NCBI GenBank assembly: GCA_022823185.1
Contig: JAJDXQ010000010.1
Location: 62,001 to 126,000 of the forward strand
Source: Caldilineaceae bacterium
GTDB lineage: Bacteria; Chloroflexota; Anaerolineae; Caldilineales; Caldilineaceae
DNA length: 64,000 bases
Direction of reading: 5' to 3'
Shown here: positions 39,536-48,377 of the stretch, piece after piece
Layout of the letters: each line of letters starts with the position of its first letter
Numbering within the stretch: the stretch's first letter is position 1
Notes under the pieces: model-generated
What the model was told of the DNA's origin: nothing
What the model saw: only the letters and a program-made list of their open reading frames with translations
The model's database searches: none
Translations under genes and position numbers: made by a program

Positions 39536-41107
39536 ATGTATGCCAATAAGCCAAAACTGTTGGTCTTTGCAGTCGTCGTTTTCGCGATCCTGCTGGCCGC
39601 GTGTCAGCCGGTTGCGACGGAGCCGATGATGGCGGATGCGGGAAGCATGCTGCCGCTTGAGAAGGTGCGCTTCGGTCTGCCGGGCGCGCTGACACACTTC
39701 GACCCGGCGCTGCCCGGCGAAACATCGGAAGGTTCGACGATCAAGCTGATCAGCGGGCAGCTGCTCCGTCTTGATCAGTACGGTGTGCCGCAGCCGGACC
39801 TGGCCGAATCAGTGGATGTTTCGGACGATGGCCTGGTCTATACCTTCACGCTGCGCGAGAACCTGATGTACTCGGATGATACGCCGGTTACGGTCGAGGA
39901 CATTGTCTTCACCTGGGAGCGGATCAAGGACGCGCCGCCGACCGATAAAGGCCCGATTGCCAATGTCGTCAGCGTGGAGGCAACTGATGACAGGACCGTG
40001 GTGTGGACGTTGAGCATAGCCGAACCCTCGCTCCCGTTCTGGTTTGGACGCACCGGCTTCTCGGTCCATCCCCAGGCCCAGGTAGAGGCTGACCCGGACG
40101 GCTATTTCCGCAGCCCGGTCAGCGCCGGCCCCTACTATGTCGCCGCGGGCGAGCCCGGCGATCCGGTGGTGACGCTGAAGGAGAATCCCAACTACCAGCT
40201 CGGCCCGATGGCGGTGAAGGAGCTCGAGCTGCACTGGGTGCCCGACCCCACTTCGCGTTCGCTGCTGCTGGCTACGGGCGAGCTGGATTATGTTTACGAA
40301 CTGCCGCCGCAGGCGCGTGACACCTTCCCGCCGGAGGTTGAGACCTTCGTCGTGGCGCTGGGCGGTGTTTTTCACCTGAGCATCAACCAGCAGATCTCCG
40401 AAGATCACTGTCTGTCCAACCGCGATGTGCGCGAGGCCATTTCACTGGCCATCGACCGCTCCGAGATCAACGATCGGGCGCTGTTGGGCATCTCGCCGCC
40501 GGTCATCGGGTACTTCTACACCGGCCAGCCCCTTGATGTCGGCATTCTGCCGAACGGGGGCGCGCAGGACCTGGAGGCGGCCAAGGCGCTGATGGCGGGC
40601 ACGCCCTGGGCGGACGGCGGCTGCTCCTTCACTGTGACGACCTACGGGCCGCGGCCAGGATACGTAGAGGGAATTCTGGTGTTCGCCGAGCAGCTCAAGG
40701 CGCTCAACATGGAGGTGACACCGGACGGCCAGGAGGTTGGCGTGGCGCTGGACATCATGGCCAACTCGCCTGATTATCACGCCGGCTGGGCCGTAACGGG
40801 CAACAACGGCGGACCGCCGGAGAGCTACCTGCGCAACCAGTTCCTCGACGGCTTCTGGGCGCAGCGGTCGCGCATTGACGATGCGGAGATGAAGCGGCTG
40901 TTTGATGAACTGGGCCAGACGGTTGATCAGGCCGCCCGCGAGGATCTCATCCGCCAGATCCAGTACCGGGGCTACGAAGTGCAGTCGATCATCCCCTGCT
41001 GTGAACGCTCGGTGATGGGCGGCAGCCGCGTCGGTCAGAATGCAGTCAGGACGGTGACGGGGGCCTCGCACTTCATCGTCGTGCCCCTGGCAGACGTGGA
41101 AGAATAA
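39536..41107 (+). CDS. ABC transporter substrate-binding lipoprotein (SBP family 5), second importer
   Basis: The 523-aa receptor has a signal peptide and lipobox (AILLAACQP). SBP5 motifs are GQLLRLDQYGVPQPDLAESV, YTFTLRENLMYSDDTPVTVE, FRSPVSAGPYYVAAGEPGDP and VREAISLAIDRSEINDRALL. ATG 39536 has AAGGAGGAG upstream. Its lipobox context (ACQPVAT) is the same as in the receptor at 30993, but the rest is only distantly similar, so the two importers are not a recent duplication. Two permeases and two ATPases follow. Confidence 0.9.
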   Translation: MYANKPKLLVFAVVVFAILLAACQPVATEPMMADAGSMLPLEKVRFGLPGALTHFDPALPGETSEGSTIKLISGQLLRLDQYGVPQPDLAESVDVSDDGLVYTFTLRENLMYSDDTPVTVEDIVFTWERIKDAPPTDKGPIANVVSVEATDDRTVVWTLSIAEPSLPFWFGRTGFSVHPQAQVEADPDGYFRSPVSAGPYYVAAGEPGDPVVTLKENPNYQLGPMAVKELELHWVPDPTSRSLLLATGELDYVYELPPQARDTFPPEVETFVVALGGVFHLSINQQISEDHCLSNRDVREAISLAIDRSEINDRALLGISPPVIGYFYTGQPLDVGILPNGGAQDLEAAKALMAGTPWADGGCSFTVTTYGPRPGYVEGILVFAEQLKALNMEVTPDGQEVGVALDIMANSPDYHAGWAVTGNNGGPPESYLRNQFLDGFWAQRSRIDDAEMKRLFDELGQTVDQAAREDLIRQIQYRGYEVQSIIPCCERSVMGGSRVGQNAVRTVTGASHFIVVPLADVEE

Positions 41108-41295
41108 TCGGTCGTCGGCGGCTCGCGGTCGTTGGAGGCCGCGGGCCGCGCGGCTGTGAACAAGGGACGCAAAGGGCGTCCCGGCCCAAGCAGCGCAATG
41201 TGAGGAGTGAGCGAGATGGCCAGAAAGAAAAGACACGCTCTGTGTCGACGCAGGGCAGCCGTCCTCGCTCCCCTCTCTTCTCCTCTCTCACTCCT
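41108..41295. other. Spacer with purine-rich/pyrimidine-rich repeat arms
   Basis: TGAGGAGTGAGCGAG (near 41200) and the complementary CTCCTCTCTCACTCC (41281-41295) can pair around an 80-nt loop. The pairing resembles other GAGGAGTGAG palindromes in the window. No gene is supported. An upstream GTG reading through it is judged non-coding. Confidence 0.4.
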
Positions 41296-42279
41296 ATGAT
41301 GACGGCGTCAACTGGCAGTTTGGCCGATAGGACGCTGCGTCTGCTCAGGCGCCCCGTGCTGCGGCGGCTGGCGCAGGCGTTTTTCGTCGCCTTTCTGTTG
41401 ATGGTCTTCGCCTTCCTGCTGATCCGTCTGATCCCCGGTGATCCGGCCATGATCCTGCTGGGGGATCAGGCGACGGAGGAGGATGTGATCGCCTACCGCA
41501 AGCTGCTGGGGATTGACGGTTCGATTCCGAGTCAGTTCGGGCGCTACGTCTCCAACATGGCGCGCGGCGACTTCGGTGTCTCGATTCGTTCGCGCGAACC
41601 GGTTCTGTCGATCGTACAGAAGCGGCTGCCGGTCTCGCTGTGGCTGACGGTTACGACCATCTTCATGACGGTCCTGTTGGCGCTGCCGCTTGGTGTCGCG
41701 GCCGCGCTCTACCGCCGCACATGGTTCGGACACGCCTTTCAGATCGGGGCCTCTGTTCTGGTGGCGACGCCGGTCTTTTTTTCGGGGCTGGTTCTCATCC
41801 TTCTGTTCGCCGTCCAGATTAACCTGGCGCCCATCGCCGGCTATCATGCCGGTTTTCCGGCGAACCTCTATTATCTCTGGCTGCCGGCGCTCACGATCAA
41901 CTTTGTTCTGGCGCCGGTCCTCGCCCGCATTTTGCAATCTTCGATCGTTGAGACGAGCTCAGAAGAGTTCGTGGAGGCCGCGATCATTCGCGGCACGCAG
42001 GGATGGCGCTTCTACTGGCGCTATCTGCTGCGACCGTCGCTGGCGCCGACGATCGCAGCGCTGGGCTACTTTGCGGCGACCGTTGTCAGCTACGCCGTTA
42101 TCATAGAGATCATCTTCAATTTGCCAGGGATCGGTATGACACTTGTCGACGCGGTGCGCAATCGCGACTATCCTCTGGTGCAGGGGATTGTCTTCCTGAG
42201 CGGTCTGCTGGTGGTCGGGCTGACGTTTATGGCCGATCTGGTCAACGGCTGGCTTGATCCGCGGGCGAAGATACGATGA
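41296..42279 (+). CDS. ABC transporter permease, DppB family, second importer
   Basis: The 327-aa permease has RLAQAFFVAFLLMVFAFLLI (helix 1), the periplasmic IPGDPAMILLGDQATEEDVI and FGRYVSNMARGDFGVSIRSR motifs typical of DppB, and about six TM segments. The cytoplasmic loop FVEAAIIRGTQGWRFYWRYL docks the ATPase. The ATG pair at 41296/41299 is chosen because the longer frame consists of repeat DNA. There is no obvious Shine-Dalgarno, only pyrimidines upstream. The stop overlaps the next start (ATGA). Confidence 0.88.
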   Translation: MMTASTGSLADRTLRLLRRPVLRRLAQAFFVAFLLMVFAFLLIRLIPGDPAMILLGDQATEEDVIAYRKLLGIDGSIPSQFGRYVSNMARGDFGVSIRSREPVLSIVQKRLPVSLWLTVTTIFMTVLLALPLGVAAALYRRTWFGHAFQIGASVLVATPVFFSGLVLILLFAVQINLAPIAGYHAGFPANLYYLWLPALTINFVLAPVLARILQSSIVETSSEEFVEAAIIRGTQGWRFYWRYLLRPSLAPTIAALGYFAATVVSYAVIIEIIFNLPGIGMTLVDAVRNRDYPLVQGIVFLSGLLVVGLTFMADLVNGWLDPRAKIR

Positions 42280-43151
42280 CGCCCGGGACGGCAGCCGTTT
42301 CGCCTGTTGGGCGTCTGCGCCAGGTTGAATTGCGCCGCCGCTGGCGTCAGCTTAACGCCGAAAGCCGCTGGGGGCTGGTCATCCTGGCGTTTATCCTCAT
42401 GCTCAGCGTCTTCGTCCCTCTGTTGAGCTCCAATGACGCCTACGAGTTCGTCGATCTTCCGCTGCAGCCACCCAGCGCGGCGCTCCCTTTTGGCAGCGAC
42501 CATCTGGGGCGTGATCTGCTCGTGCGCGTGTTCGCGGCTGCGCGGCTTGACATTGCCCTGGCGATCCTGGGCGTAAGCGTTCCGATCGTAATCGGCACCT
42601 TCATTGGCACGCTGGCGGGCACAACGCGCAACCCCATCGCCGAGACCGTCTGGGACGGCCTTGTCAACGCGCTGACGGCGTTCCCGGAGATCATCCTGGT
42701 TCTGGGAATCGTGGCCATGGTGGGGGCGGACATCCGCGGCCTGCTGATCGCGATCTGGATATCGCGCTGGGCGCAGTATGCCCGCATCGCGCGCGCCAAA
42801 TCGCTGGCGCTGCGCGACGCCGAGTTTGTACAGGCCGCGCAGGTGCTGGGCTATTCGCAACTGCGTATCCTCATCCGCCATATCATGCCCAATGTCTTTT
42901 CCGAGGCGCTGGCCTACGCTCTCAGCGACTTCATCTTCATCATTGTCATCATCGGCGGCCTCTCCTTTCTCGGGCTGGGCGTAACTCCACCCACGCCGGA
43001 GTGGGGCGCGATGCTGGCTGAGGGGCGACTCTACCTGCGCACCGAGCCGTGGCTGATCCTGTTTCCCGGCTTTTTCCTGTCACTGACGGCCAGCGGTGTA
43101 GCCCTGCTGGCGCGAGGATTGGAGCGGATCAGCAGAGGGGAAGACGATTGA
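42276..43151 (+). CDS. ABC transporter permease, DppC family, second importer
   Basis: The 291-aa permease starts at ATG 42276, overlapping the previous stop by four bases. It has LPFGSDHLGRDLLVRVFAAA (the DppC LGTDxLGRD signature), LIAIWISRWAQYARIARAKS and the EAA loop FVQAAQVLGYSQLRILIRHI. The re-entrant FLGLGVTPPTPEWGAMLAEG motif follows. Unlike importer 1 it is not fused to the ATPase. Confidence 0.92.
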   Translation: MTPGTAAVSPVGRLRQVELRRRWRQLNAESRWGLVILAFILMLSVFVPLLSSNDAYEFVDLPLQPPSAALPFGSDHLGRDLLVRVFAAARLDIALAILGVSVPIVIGTFIGTLAGTTRNPIAETVWDGLVNALTAFPEIILVLGIVAMVGADIRGLLIAIWISRWAQYARIARAKSLALRDAEFVQAAQVLGYSQLRILIRHIMPNVFSEALAYALSDFIFIIVIIGGLSFLGLGVTPPTPEWGAMLAEGRLYLRTEPWLILFPGFFLSLTASGVALLARGLERISRGEDD

Positions 43152-43245
43152 TCTTCCTCGCCGCCCTGTAGGCTGTCCACCTGGCAGGCGTTGTCGCAGG
43201 TACCCGCCTGCTTCGCTTGTCTCTTGCCAAGAGTAGGAGAAGGAA

Positions 43246-44235
43246 ATAGAACCTCTGCTGGATGTCAAGGATCTCTGCGTTAGTTTTCGCAAGGGCGGCG
43301 GCAGAATGCTGCCTGTGATCGACGCTGCCAACCTCAGCCTGGACCGGCGGCAGGCGGTCGGCATCGTGGGCGAGTCCGGTTCCGGCAAGACGATGTTGTG
43401 CCGGGCGCTGATCGGCACGCTGCCGCGTCACGGCGCGGGGATTGTTTCGGGCACAGTACAGTTTGACGGGCAGGAGCTGGCCGGCGCGCCGGAACGCGTC
43501 TGGCGCGGCATTCGCGGTCGCGAGATCGGCTACATCCCGCAGAGCTCGCTGGCCGGCCTCAATCCTGTGCTGACCGTCGAGACCCAGCTGGTCGAGTCGA
43601 TCACGGCAGTGGGGTCGCTCAGCCGTCAGCAGGCCAGGCAGGAGGCGGTTGCGCTGCTCGAGAAGGTACGCATTCCCAGAGCGCAGCAGGTGCTCAAGGC
43701 GCGGTCGCACCAGCTTTCCGGCGGCATGCGCCAGCGGGTCATGATCGCGGCGGCGATCGCCCAGGGGCCCAAGCTCCTGATCGCGGACGAGCCCACCACC
43801 GCCCTCGACGTAACCATTCAGCGCGAGATTCTGAGCCTGATCACCCAACTGCGCCAGGAGCTGAACATGGCGCTGATCCTGGTCTCCCATGATCTGGCGG
43901 TGATCGAGGAGGTATGCGACGACGTGATGGTCATGTACGCGGGCGCGTCGGTTGAAGCAGGCCCGGTGGCGGCGCTGTCGAAGGCGCCCCGCCATCCTTA
44001 CACAAGGGCGCTGCGCGTCTCGCGCGTGGACCGGGCCGTGCCGGGGCAGGACCTGGAGGCGATTCCCGGTGACGCGGCGTCGGTTGGCTCGTGGCCGGCA
44101 GGATGCCGCTTCTGGCCGCGCTGTGCGCTGGCCGACGAGGCGTGCAGGCGCGATTCCCAGCCGGCGCTCATGCCGATTGCGCAACAGCTGTCCGCCTGCA
44201 TTCACGCCGAACGCATGGCGGAACTGGAGCAGTAA
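43246..44235 (+). CDS. ABC transporter ATP-binding protein, DppD family, probable ATA start
   Basis: The ATPase of about 329 aa has Walker [14 protein letters not shown]-loop PQSSLAGLNPVLT, signature [17 protein letters not shown], Walker [15 protein letters not shown], the H-loop SHDLAVIE, and the oligo_HPY Cys cluster GCRFWPRCALADEAC. The first standard start, ATG 43306, would delete the conserved first strand (EPLLDVKDLCVSFRKGG) that lies directly upstream in frame. Between the in-frame TAG at 43234 and ATG 43306 there is no ATG, GTG or TTG. ATA 43246 stands 6 bp after AGGAG, and CTG 43255/43258 are other options. The family is certain and the start is inferred. Confidence 0.86.
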   Translation: MEPLLDVKDLCVSFRKGGGRMLPVIDAANLSLDRRQAVGIVGESGSGKTMLCRALIGTLPRHGAGIVSGTVQFDGQELAGAPERVWRGIRGREIGYIPQSSLAGLNPVLTVETQLVESITAVGSLSRQQARQEAVALLEKVRIPRAQQVLKARSHQLSGGMRQRVMIAAAIAQGPKLLIADEPTTALDVTIQREILSLITQLRQELNMALILVSHDLAVIEEVCDDVMVMYAGASVEAGPVAALSKAPRHPYTRALRVSRVDRAVPGQDLEAIPGDAASVGSWPAGCRFWPRCALADEACRRDSQPALMPIAQQLSACIHAERMAELEQ

Positions 44236-44245
44236 GAGACCGGAC

Positions 44246-45067
44246 ATGGCTGCCCTTACTTCTGAAGCTGAAGAGAAACTGCAACATGACGCTATCACTG
44301 ATCCGTTATTGGAAGGGAGGGATATCTCTGTCACATTCGGGCGCGGCGCGGAGGCGTTGGACGCTGTGCGCGCGGCCAACGTTGCCGTCGACGGCGGCGA
44401 GGCCGTCGGCATTGTGGGCGAGAGCGGTAGCGGGAAGACGACGCTGGCGCGCGTGCTGGTGGGTCTGCAGAGGCCGAGCGCGGGCGAAGTACGGCTGGAG
44501 GGGCAACCGATCTTCAGCGCGGGGACCGAGCAGCGCATGCCAAGAAGCGAGCGCTGGAAGACGCAGATGATCTTCCAGGATCCCTACTCGTCGCTCAACC
44601 CGCGCATGAGGGTCTGGCAAGCGGTGGCGGAAGCGGTGCAGGTGTGGAAGAGTCTGCCGGGCGCGGAGGCGAGGGCGCAGGCGCTGCAACTGCTGAATGC
44701 GATGGGCATCAGCGACGATCAGGCGCGGCAGTTTCCCAAATCGCTGTCAGGCGGGCAGCGGCAGCGGGTGAGTGTGGCGCGGGCGCTCGCGCCCGACCCC
44801 AAGGTGCTGATCGCAGATGAACCGACTTCATCCATCGACCAGTCGGCGCAGGCGCAGCTGTTGAATCTGCTGCGCAGGCTGCAGTCAGAACGCGAGCTGG
44901 CGATAATTTTCATCTCACACGACCTGGGTCTGGTGCGCTATCTGACAACGCGCGTCTACGTGATGCAGAAGGGCGACATCGTGGAGGCGGGGAAGACCGA
45001 GGATGTCCTGGAGCGGCCGCAACATGCCTATACGCGTCTGCTCATCGACTCGATTCCGGGACGTTGA
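44246..45067 (+). CDS. ABC transporter ATP-binding protein, DppF family, short form
   Basis: The 273-aa ATPase has Walker [14 protein letters not shown]-loop FQDPYSSLNPRM, signature LSGGQRQRVSVARALAP, Walker B VLIADEPTSSIDQS and H-loop SHDLGLVR. It ends at AYTRLLIDSIPGR and lacks the Cys-containing oligo_HPY tail present in the other three Dpp-type ATPases here. ATG 44246 follows AAGAGACCGGAC, 10 bp after the previous stop. It completes importer 2. Confidence 0.9.
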   Translation: MAALTSEAEEKLQHDAITDPLLEGRDISVTFGRGAEALDAVRAANVAVDGGEAVGIVGESGSGKTTLARVLVGLQRPSAGEVRLEGQPIFSAGTEQRMPRSERWKTQMIFQDPYSSLNPRMRVWQAVAEAVQVWKSLPGAEARAQALQLLNAMGISDDQARQFPKSLSGGQRQRVSVARALAPDPKVLIADEPTSSIDQSAQAQLLNLLRRLQSERELAIIFISHDLGLVRYLTTRVYVMQKGDIVEAGKTEDVLERPQHAYTRLLIDSIPGR

Positions 45068-45107
45068 GCCGTGTCGCGGCCAGCCACCGGGACGGAAAGA
45101 AAGAGTT

Positions 45108-46340
45108 ATGGCTATCAACAGCAGTTCCTCAATTGACCAGCTCCTGGTCTCGCCCTCTATTCTCAGCGATCCGTATCCTATCTACCATCAGCTGCGCGCA
45201 GAGGATCCGGTTCACTGGAGCGATGCCTGGGGATGTTGGGTGCTGACGCGCTATGCCGACGTAATTGCCGTGCTGCGCGACTATCGCCGTTTCACCAACG
45301 TCGGGCGGATAGCATCCTTCCTGGACCAGTTGCCGGCAAACGTACGCGCGCAGATTCGCCCGCTCTACGACAACTTCACGGTCGGAATGCCGAACACCGA
45401 TCCGCCGGAGCATACCCGGGTGCGCGGCCTGGTGAATTCAGCCTTTACGGCGCGCGTCGTAGACGGAATGCGGCCGCGGGTGCAGGAGATCGTAGACGGA
45501 CTGCTTGATCAGGCGGAAAGCGGCGGCGCCATGGAAGTGATCGGCAGTTTCGCCTACCCGCTGCCGGCGATCGTGATCGCTGAGATGCTTGGCGTACCGG
45601 CGGAAGATCGTGACCGGTTCAAGGCGTGGTCGGACGACATCGTCGCTTTTCATGGCACAGGGCGCCCGCATATCGAGACGATCATGAAGAGCACGGCCGC
45701 GCTGCTTGAAACCAAGGCGTGGCTCCTGCGGCTCATCGAGGCGCGGCGCAAACAGCCCGAGGATGACCTGATCAGCGCACTGGTGGCTGCGGAGGAACGG
45801 GGCGAAATGCTGAGCGAGACCGAACTGGTCGCCACCTGCATCACGCTGCTGACAGCCGGTCACGAGACGACCACCGGACTGATCGGGAACGGGCTGCTGG
45901 CCCTGCTGCGCCATCCGGACCAGTTGCGCAAGTTGCGGGAGAACCCGGCCCTGATCGGAACGGCGGTGGAGGAGTTTCTGCGCTTCGACACCTCGTTCCT
46001 GCGCGCCTGGCGTTTGACCGCAGAAGATGTCGAGATCGGTGGTAAGCGGATTCCCAAGGGGCAGACACTTTCGCTGATGCTGGGGGCGGCAAACAGGGAC
46101 CCGGCCCAGTTTGAAGAGCCCGACCGGCTGGATATCACGCGCGATCCGAACCTGCACACATCTTTCGGCTGGGGCATCCACTTCTGCGCGGGCGCGCCGC
46201 TTGCCCGCCGCGAGGCCGAGATCGCGTTCACCACGCTGCTGCGCCGGTTTCCACAAATGAAACTGGACGAAGAGGGCGTCGAATGGCAGCAGAATAACAC
46301 CTTTCACAATCTGAAGAGCTTGCCGGTCATTTTGCAGTAG
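45108..46340 (+). CDS. Cytochrome P450
   Basis: The 410-aa soluble bacterial P450 has the oxygen-activation helix I motif TLLTAGHETTTGLIGNG, the ExxR pair in AVEEFLRFDTSFLRAWRL, and the heme loop SFGWGIHFCAGAPLARREAE with the thiolate Cys. The N-terminal part (DPYPIYHQLRAEDPVHW, NTDPPEHTRVRGLVNSAFTA) is typical of CYP107-like enzymes. It needs ferredoxin and reductase partners that are not in the window. ATG 45108 has GAAAGAAAGAG upstream. Position right after importer 2 suggests oxidation of the imported compound. Confidence 0.93.
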   Translation: MAINSSSSIDQLLVSPSILSDPYPIYHQLRAEDPVHWSDAWGCWVLTRYADVIAVLRDYRRFTNVGRIASFLDQLPANVRAQIRPLYDNFTVGMPNTDPPEHTRVRGLVNSAFTARVVDGMRPRVQEIVDGLLDQAESGGAMEVIGSFAYPLPAIVIAEMLGVPAEDRDRFKAWSDDIVAFHGTGRPHIETIMKSTAALLETKAWLLRLIEARRKQPEDDLISALVAAEERGEMLSETELVATCITLLTAGHETTTGLIGNGLLALLRHPDQLRKLRENPALIGTAVEEFLRFDTSFLRAWRLTAEDVEIGGKRIPKGQTLSLMLGAANRDPAQFEEPDRLDITRDPNLHTSFGWGIHFCAGAPLARREAEIAFTTLLRRFPQMKLDEEGVEWQQNNTFHNLKSLPVILQ

Positions 46341-46381
46341 TTTTTGCGGCGATCTCGAATGCGCGCAAGGGGGGAAGGCCC

Positions 46382-46714
46382 ATGAAATGCTATGGTCTGA
46401 CCATCATGTTGAAGGATGATCCCGAAGTCATCGCACAGTACAAGGCGTACCACCGGGATGTTTGGCCGGAGGTTCTGGAACAGGCGCGCAACCTGGGCAT
46501 CCTCAAGACCAGGATATTCCTCATAGGCCGGCGCCTGTTCATGTACATCGAGACGGAAGACGGGTTCGAATTTGGCAGCGCTTTCTCAGTGCCCGGGGGC
46601 GGGGCTGCACGGCTGGGGGAGTGGGACGACCTGATGCGCGGCTTCCAGGAACGGGCGCCGGAGGCCCGGGCGGGCGAATGGTGGGCCCAGATGGAGCTTG
46701 TGCATTCGGCCTGA
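46382..46714 (+). CDS. L-rhamnose mutarotase family protein
   Basis: The 110-aa ferredoxin-like-fold protein of the RhaM/DUF718 family has YKAYHRDVWPEVLEQARNLG (the catalytic His region), LGILKTRIFLIGRRLFMYIE and AGEWWAQMELVHSA. RhaM interconverts alpha and beta L-rhamnose, and relatives act on L-fucose. This is one of the few hints to a deoxy-sugar substrate in the island. ATG 46382 follows AAGGGGGGAAGG. Confidence 0.82.
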   Translation: MKCYGLTIMLKDDPEVIAQYKAYHRDVWPEVLEQARNLGILKTRIFLIGRRLFMYIETEDGFEFGSAFSVPGGGAARLGEWDDLMRGFQERAPEARAGEWWAQMELVHSA

Positions 46715-46824
46715 GACGCGGGGGCGCGCGCAGCCGCAACGCATTGAACAGTTCCGAGTAGCCGGTCATGCCGCAGCTTGGCGCGCCGGTCTGTCAATAA
46801 ACGAGTGTCCGTGAGGAGGAGACG

Positions 46825-47211
46825 ATGTTTGAAATCATAGACAACCATGTCTCAGTGGATGTCGCTGATCTGGAGGCAACGAGAAGCTATCTGGAGGAAC
46901 ATTGCGGCCTGAACACGCTCAGAGAGGTCAACCGGCCAGGGCTTACGATCGCCTGGTATCCCGGCCTGGAGTTGTGGCAGGCGACCGATGACGCCGCGCC
47001 CGGCATTGTGAAGCATGTCGCCTGGCAGGTTGACGACATTGACGCCGCGGTCGCGGATCTGAAGGCCACAGGGGTCACTTTTGACACGGAGGAGATCCAG
47101 CAGATCGACGTAAGCGTGGTGAGCACAGGCGAGACTGTGCGCTACATTTTCTTTACAACCCCGGTCGGATTGCAGGGTGAACTGTATGAAGTAAAGCCGC
47201 CGTCCGACTGA
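46825..47211 (+). CDS. VOC-family (glyoxalase/dioxygenase-fold) protein
   Basis: The 128-aa protein begins MFEIIDNHVSVDVADLEATR with a VOC-type His ligand (NHVSV), then HVAWQVDDIDAAVADLKATG and TPVGLQGELYEVKPP with the closing Glu. The paired beta-alpha-beta-beta-beta modules bind a divalent metal and act as isomerase, lyase or dioxygenase. ATG 46825 has GAGGAGGAGACG upstream. It lies between the rhamnose-mutarotase-like gene and an LDH2-family dehydrogenase. Confidence 0.8.
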   Translation: MFEIIDNHVSVDVADLEATRSYLEEHCGLNTLREVNRPGLTIAWYPGLELWQATDDAAPGIVKHVAWQVDDIDAAVADLKATGVTFDTEEIQQIDVSVVSTGETVRYIFFTTPVGLQGELYEVKPPSD

Positions 47212-47277
47212 GCCCCCACTGGCCGCTAACCGGCGGCCATAAACTCATCACTGGCCGCTGGCCACAAAGGAAATGAC

Positions 47278-48324
47278 ATGATAACAAAAACCGCGGATGA
47301 GCTTCATGCCCTGGTCAAACGGATCCTACTGGCCGCCGGCGCGGATGAGCAGAACGCCGAGGAGGTGGCCCATCACCTGGTGCTGTCCAACCTCAGCGGT
47401 GTGGACACGCACGGCATCTGGCCAATGCCGATCTACGTGGCTGGCATACAGGCCGACGAGATCTTTCCCGCGGCCAAACCGGCGATCCTCCAGGAGACGG
47501 CCACCAGCGCCCTGATAACGGGCAACTGGACTTTCGGCCACGTGGCAGCCAAGTACGCAATGGAGCTGGCGATCAGCAAAGCCAGCACGCAGAACGTGGC
47601 GGTGGTCGGCATGGTGCAGCTGCACCACATCGGCCGGCTGGGCCATTACGTGGAGATGGCGGCCGCCGAGAATATGGTCGGCATGGTCTGGGCGGGGGGC
47701 TACGGCGAAGTGGCGCCTGCCACCGTTCCCTACGGCGGCAAAAGCCGCGTACTGCACACCAATCCGATCTCGATCGGGCTGCCGGCCGGTGAAGAGTCGA
47801 CGATGATGTTCGACTGGGCGACGACCGCTCTCTCCGGCGTCAAGGTCGACAATGCCTTCAACCGCGGCGAACAGCTGCCCCCGAACGCCATCGTTGACAA
47901 GGACGGCGTCCCAACCACCAACCCGGCCGACTTTTTCGACGGCGGCGGGCACCTGCCGTTTGGCGGGCACAAAGGCTATACCCTGATGATGGCGGCCGAG
48001 TACCTCGGGCGGATCTTCACCGGCTCCGACAGCTACGTGGAGGAGGGGCGGGCCGGCGCGATCATGCTCCACCAGGGCGTCACGATGATAGCGATCAAGG
48101 CGGACCTGTTCCAGCCCTTCGCCGAGTTTGCCGAACGGGCGGACGAGATGGAGCGCCGCGTGCGCGCGGTGCCGCCGGCGCCGGGCTTCGATGAGGTGCT
48201 GGCGCCGGGCGATCTGGAGGCGCGCACGCGGGAACAGAGACGGCGTGAGGGCATTCCGATCGCCGATGATATCTGGCAGTCCCTCACCGAGGCAGCCGCA
48301 TCGGTCGGTGTGGATATCGCATAG
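47278..48324 (+). CDS. LDH2/MDH2-family NAD(P)-dependent oxidoreductase (paralog 1)
   Basis: The 348-aa protein is of the malate/L-lactate/L-sulfolactate dehydrogenase type (no Rossmann fold). Key segments are LSNLSGVDTHGIWPMPIYVA (catalytic His in DTHG), LHHIGRLGHYVEMAAAENMV, LHTNPISIGLPAGEESTMMF and FGGHKGYTLMMAAEYLGRIF. It reduces or oxidises 2-keto/2-hydroxy acids such as those from sugar-acid breakdown. It is gap-free and about 80% identical by eye to the protein at 53688, and distantly related to 56355. ATG 47278 follows AAAGGAAATGAC. Confidence 0.9.
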   Translation: MITKTADELHALVKRILLAAGADEQNAEEVAHHLVLSNLSGVDTHGIWPMPIYVAGIQADEIFPAAKPAILQETATSALITGNWTFGHVAAKYAMELAISKASTQNVAVVGMVQLHHIGRLGHYVEMAAAENMVGMVWAGGYGEVAPATVPYGGKSRVLHTNPISIGLPAGEESTMMFDWATTALSGVKVDNAFNRGEQLPPNAIVDKDGVPTTNPADFFDGGGHLPFGGHKGYTLMMAAEYLGRIFTGSDSYVEEGRAGAIMLHQGVTMIAIKADLFQPFAEFAERADEMERRVRAVPPAPGFDEVLAPGDLEARTREQRRREGIPIADDIWQSLTEAAASVGVDIA

Positions 48325-48377
48325 ATTCAGGTGGTCACAACCCAGCAGCCGACGGCGTACAGTTCAAGGAGATCACA

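Noticed and set aside
41200..41295. GTG start at 41200 for the DppB permease
   Set aside because: The extra 32 residues are encoded by repeat-like purine/pyrimidine DNA and precede the normal first helix.
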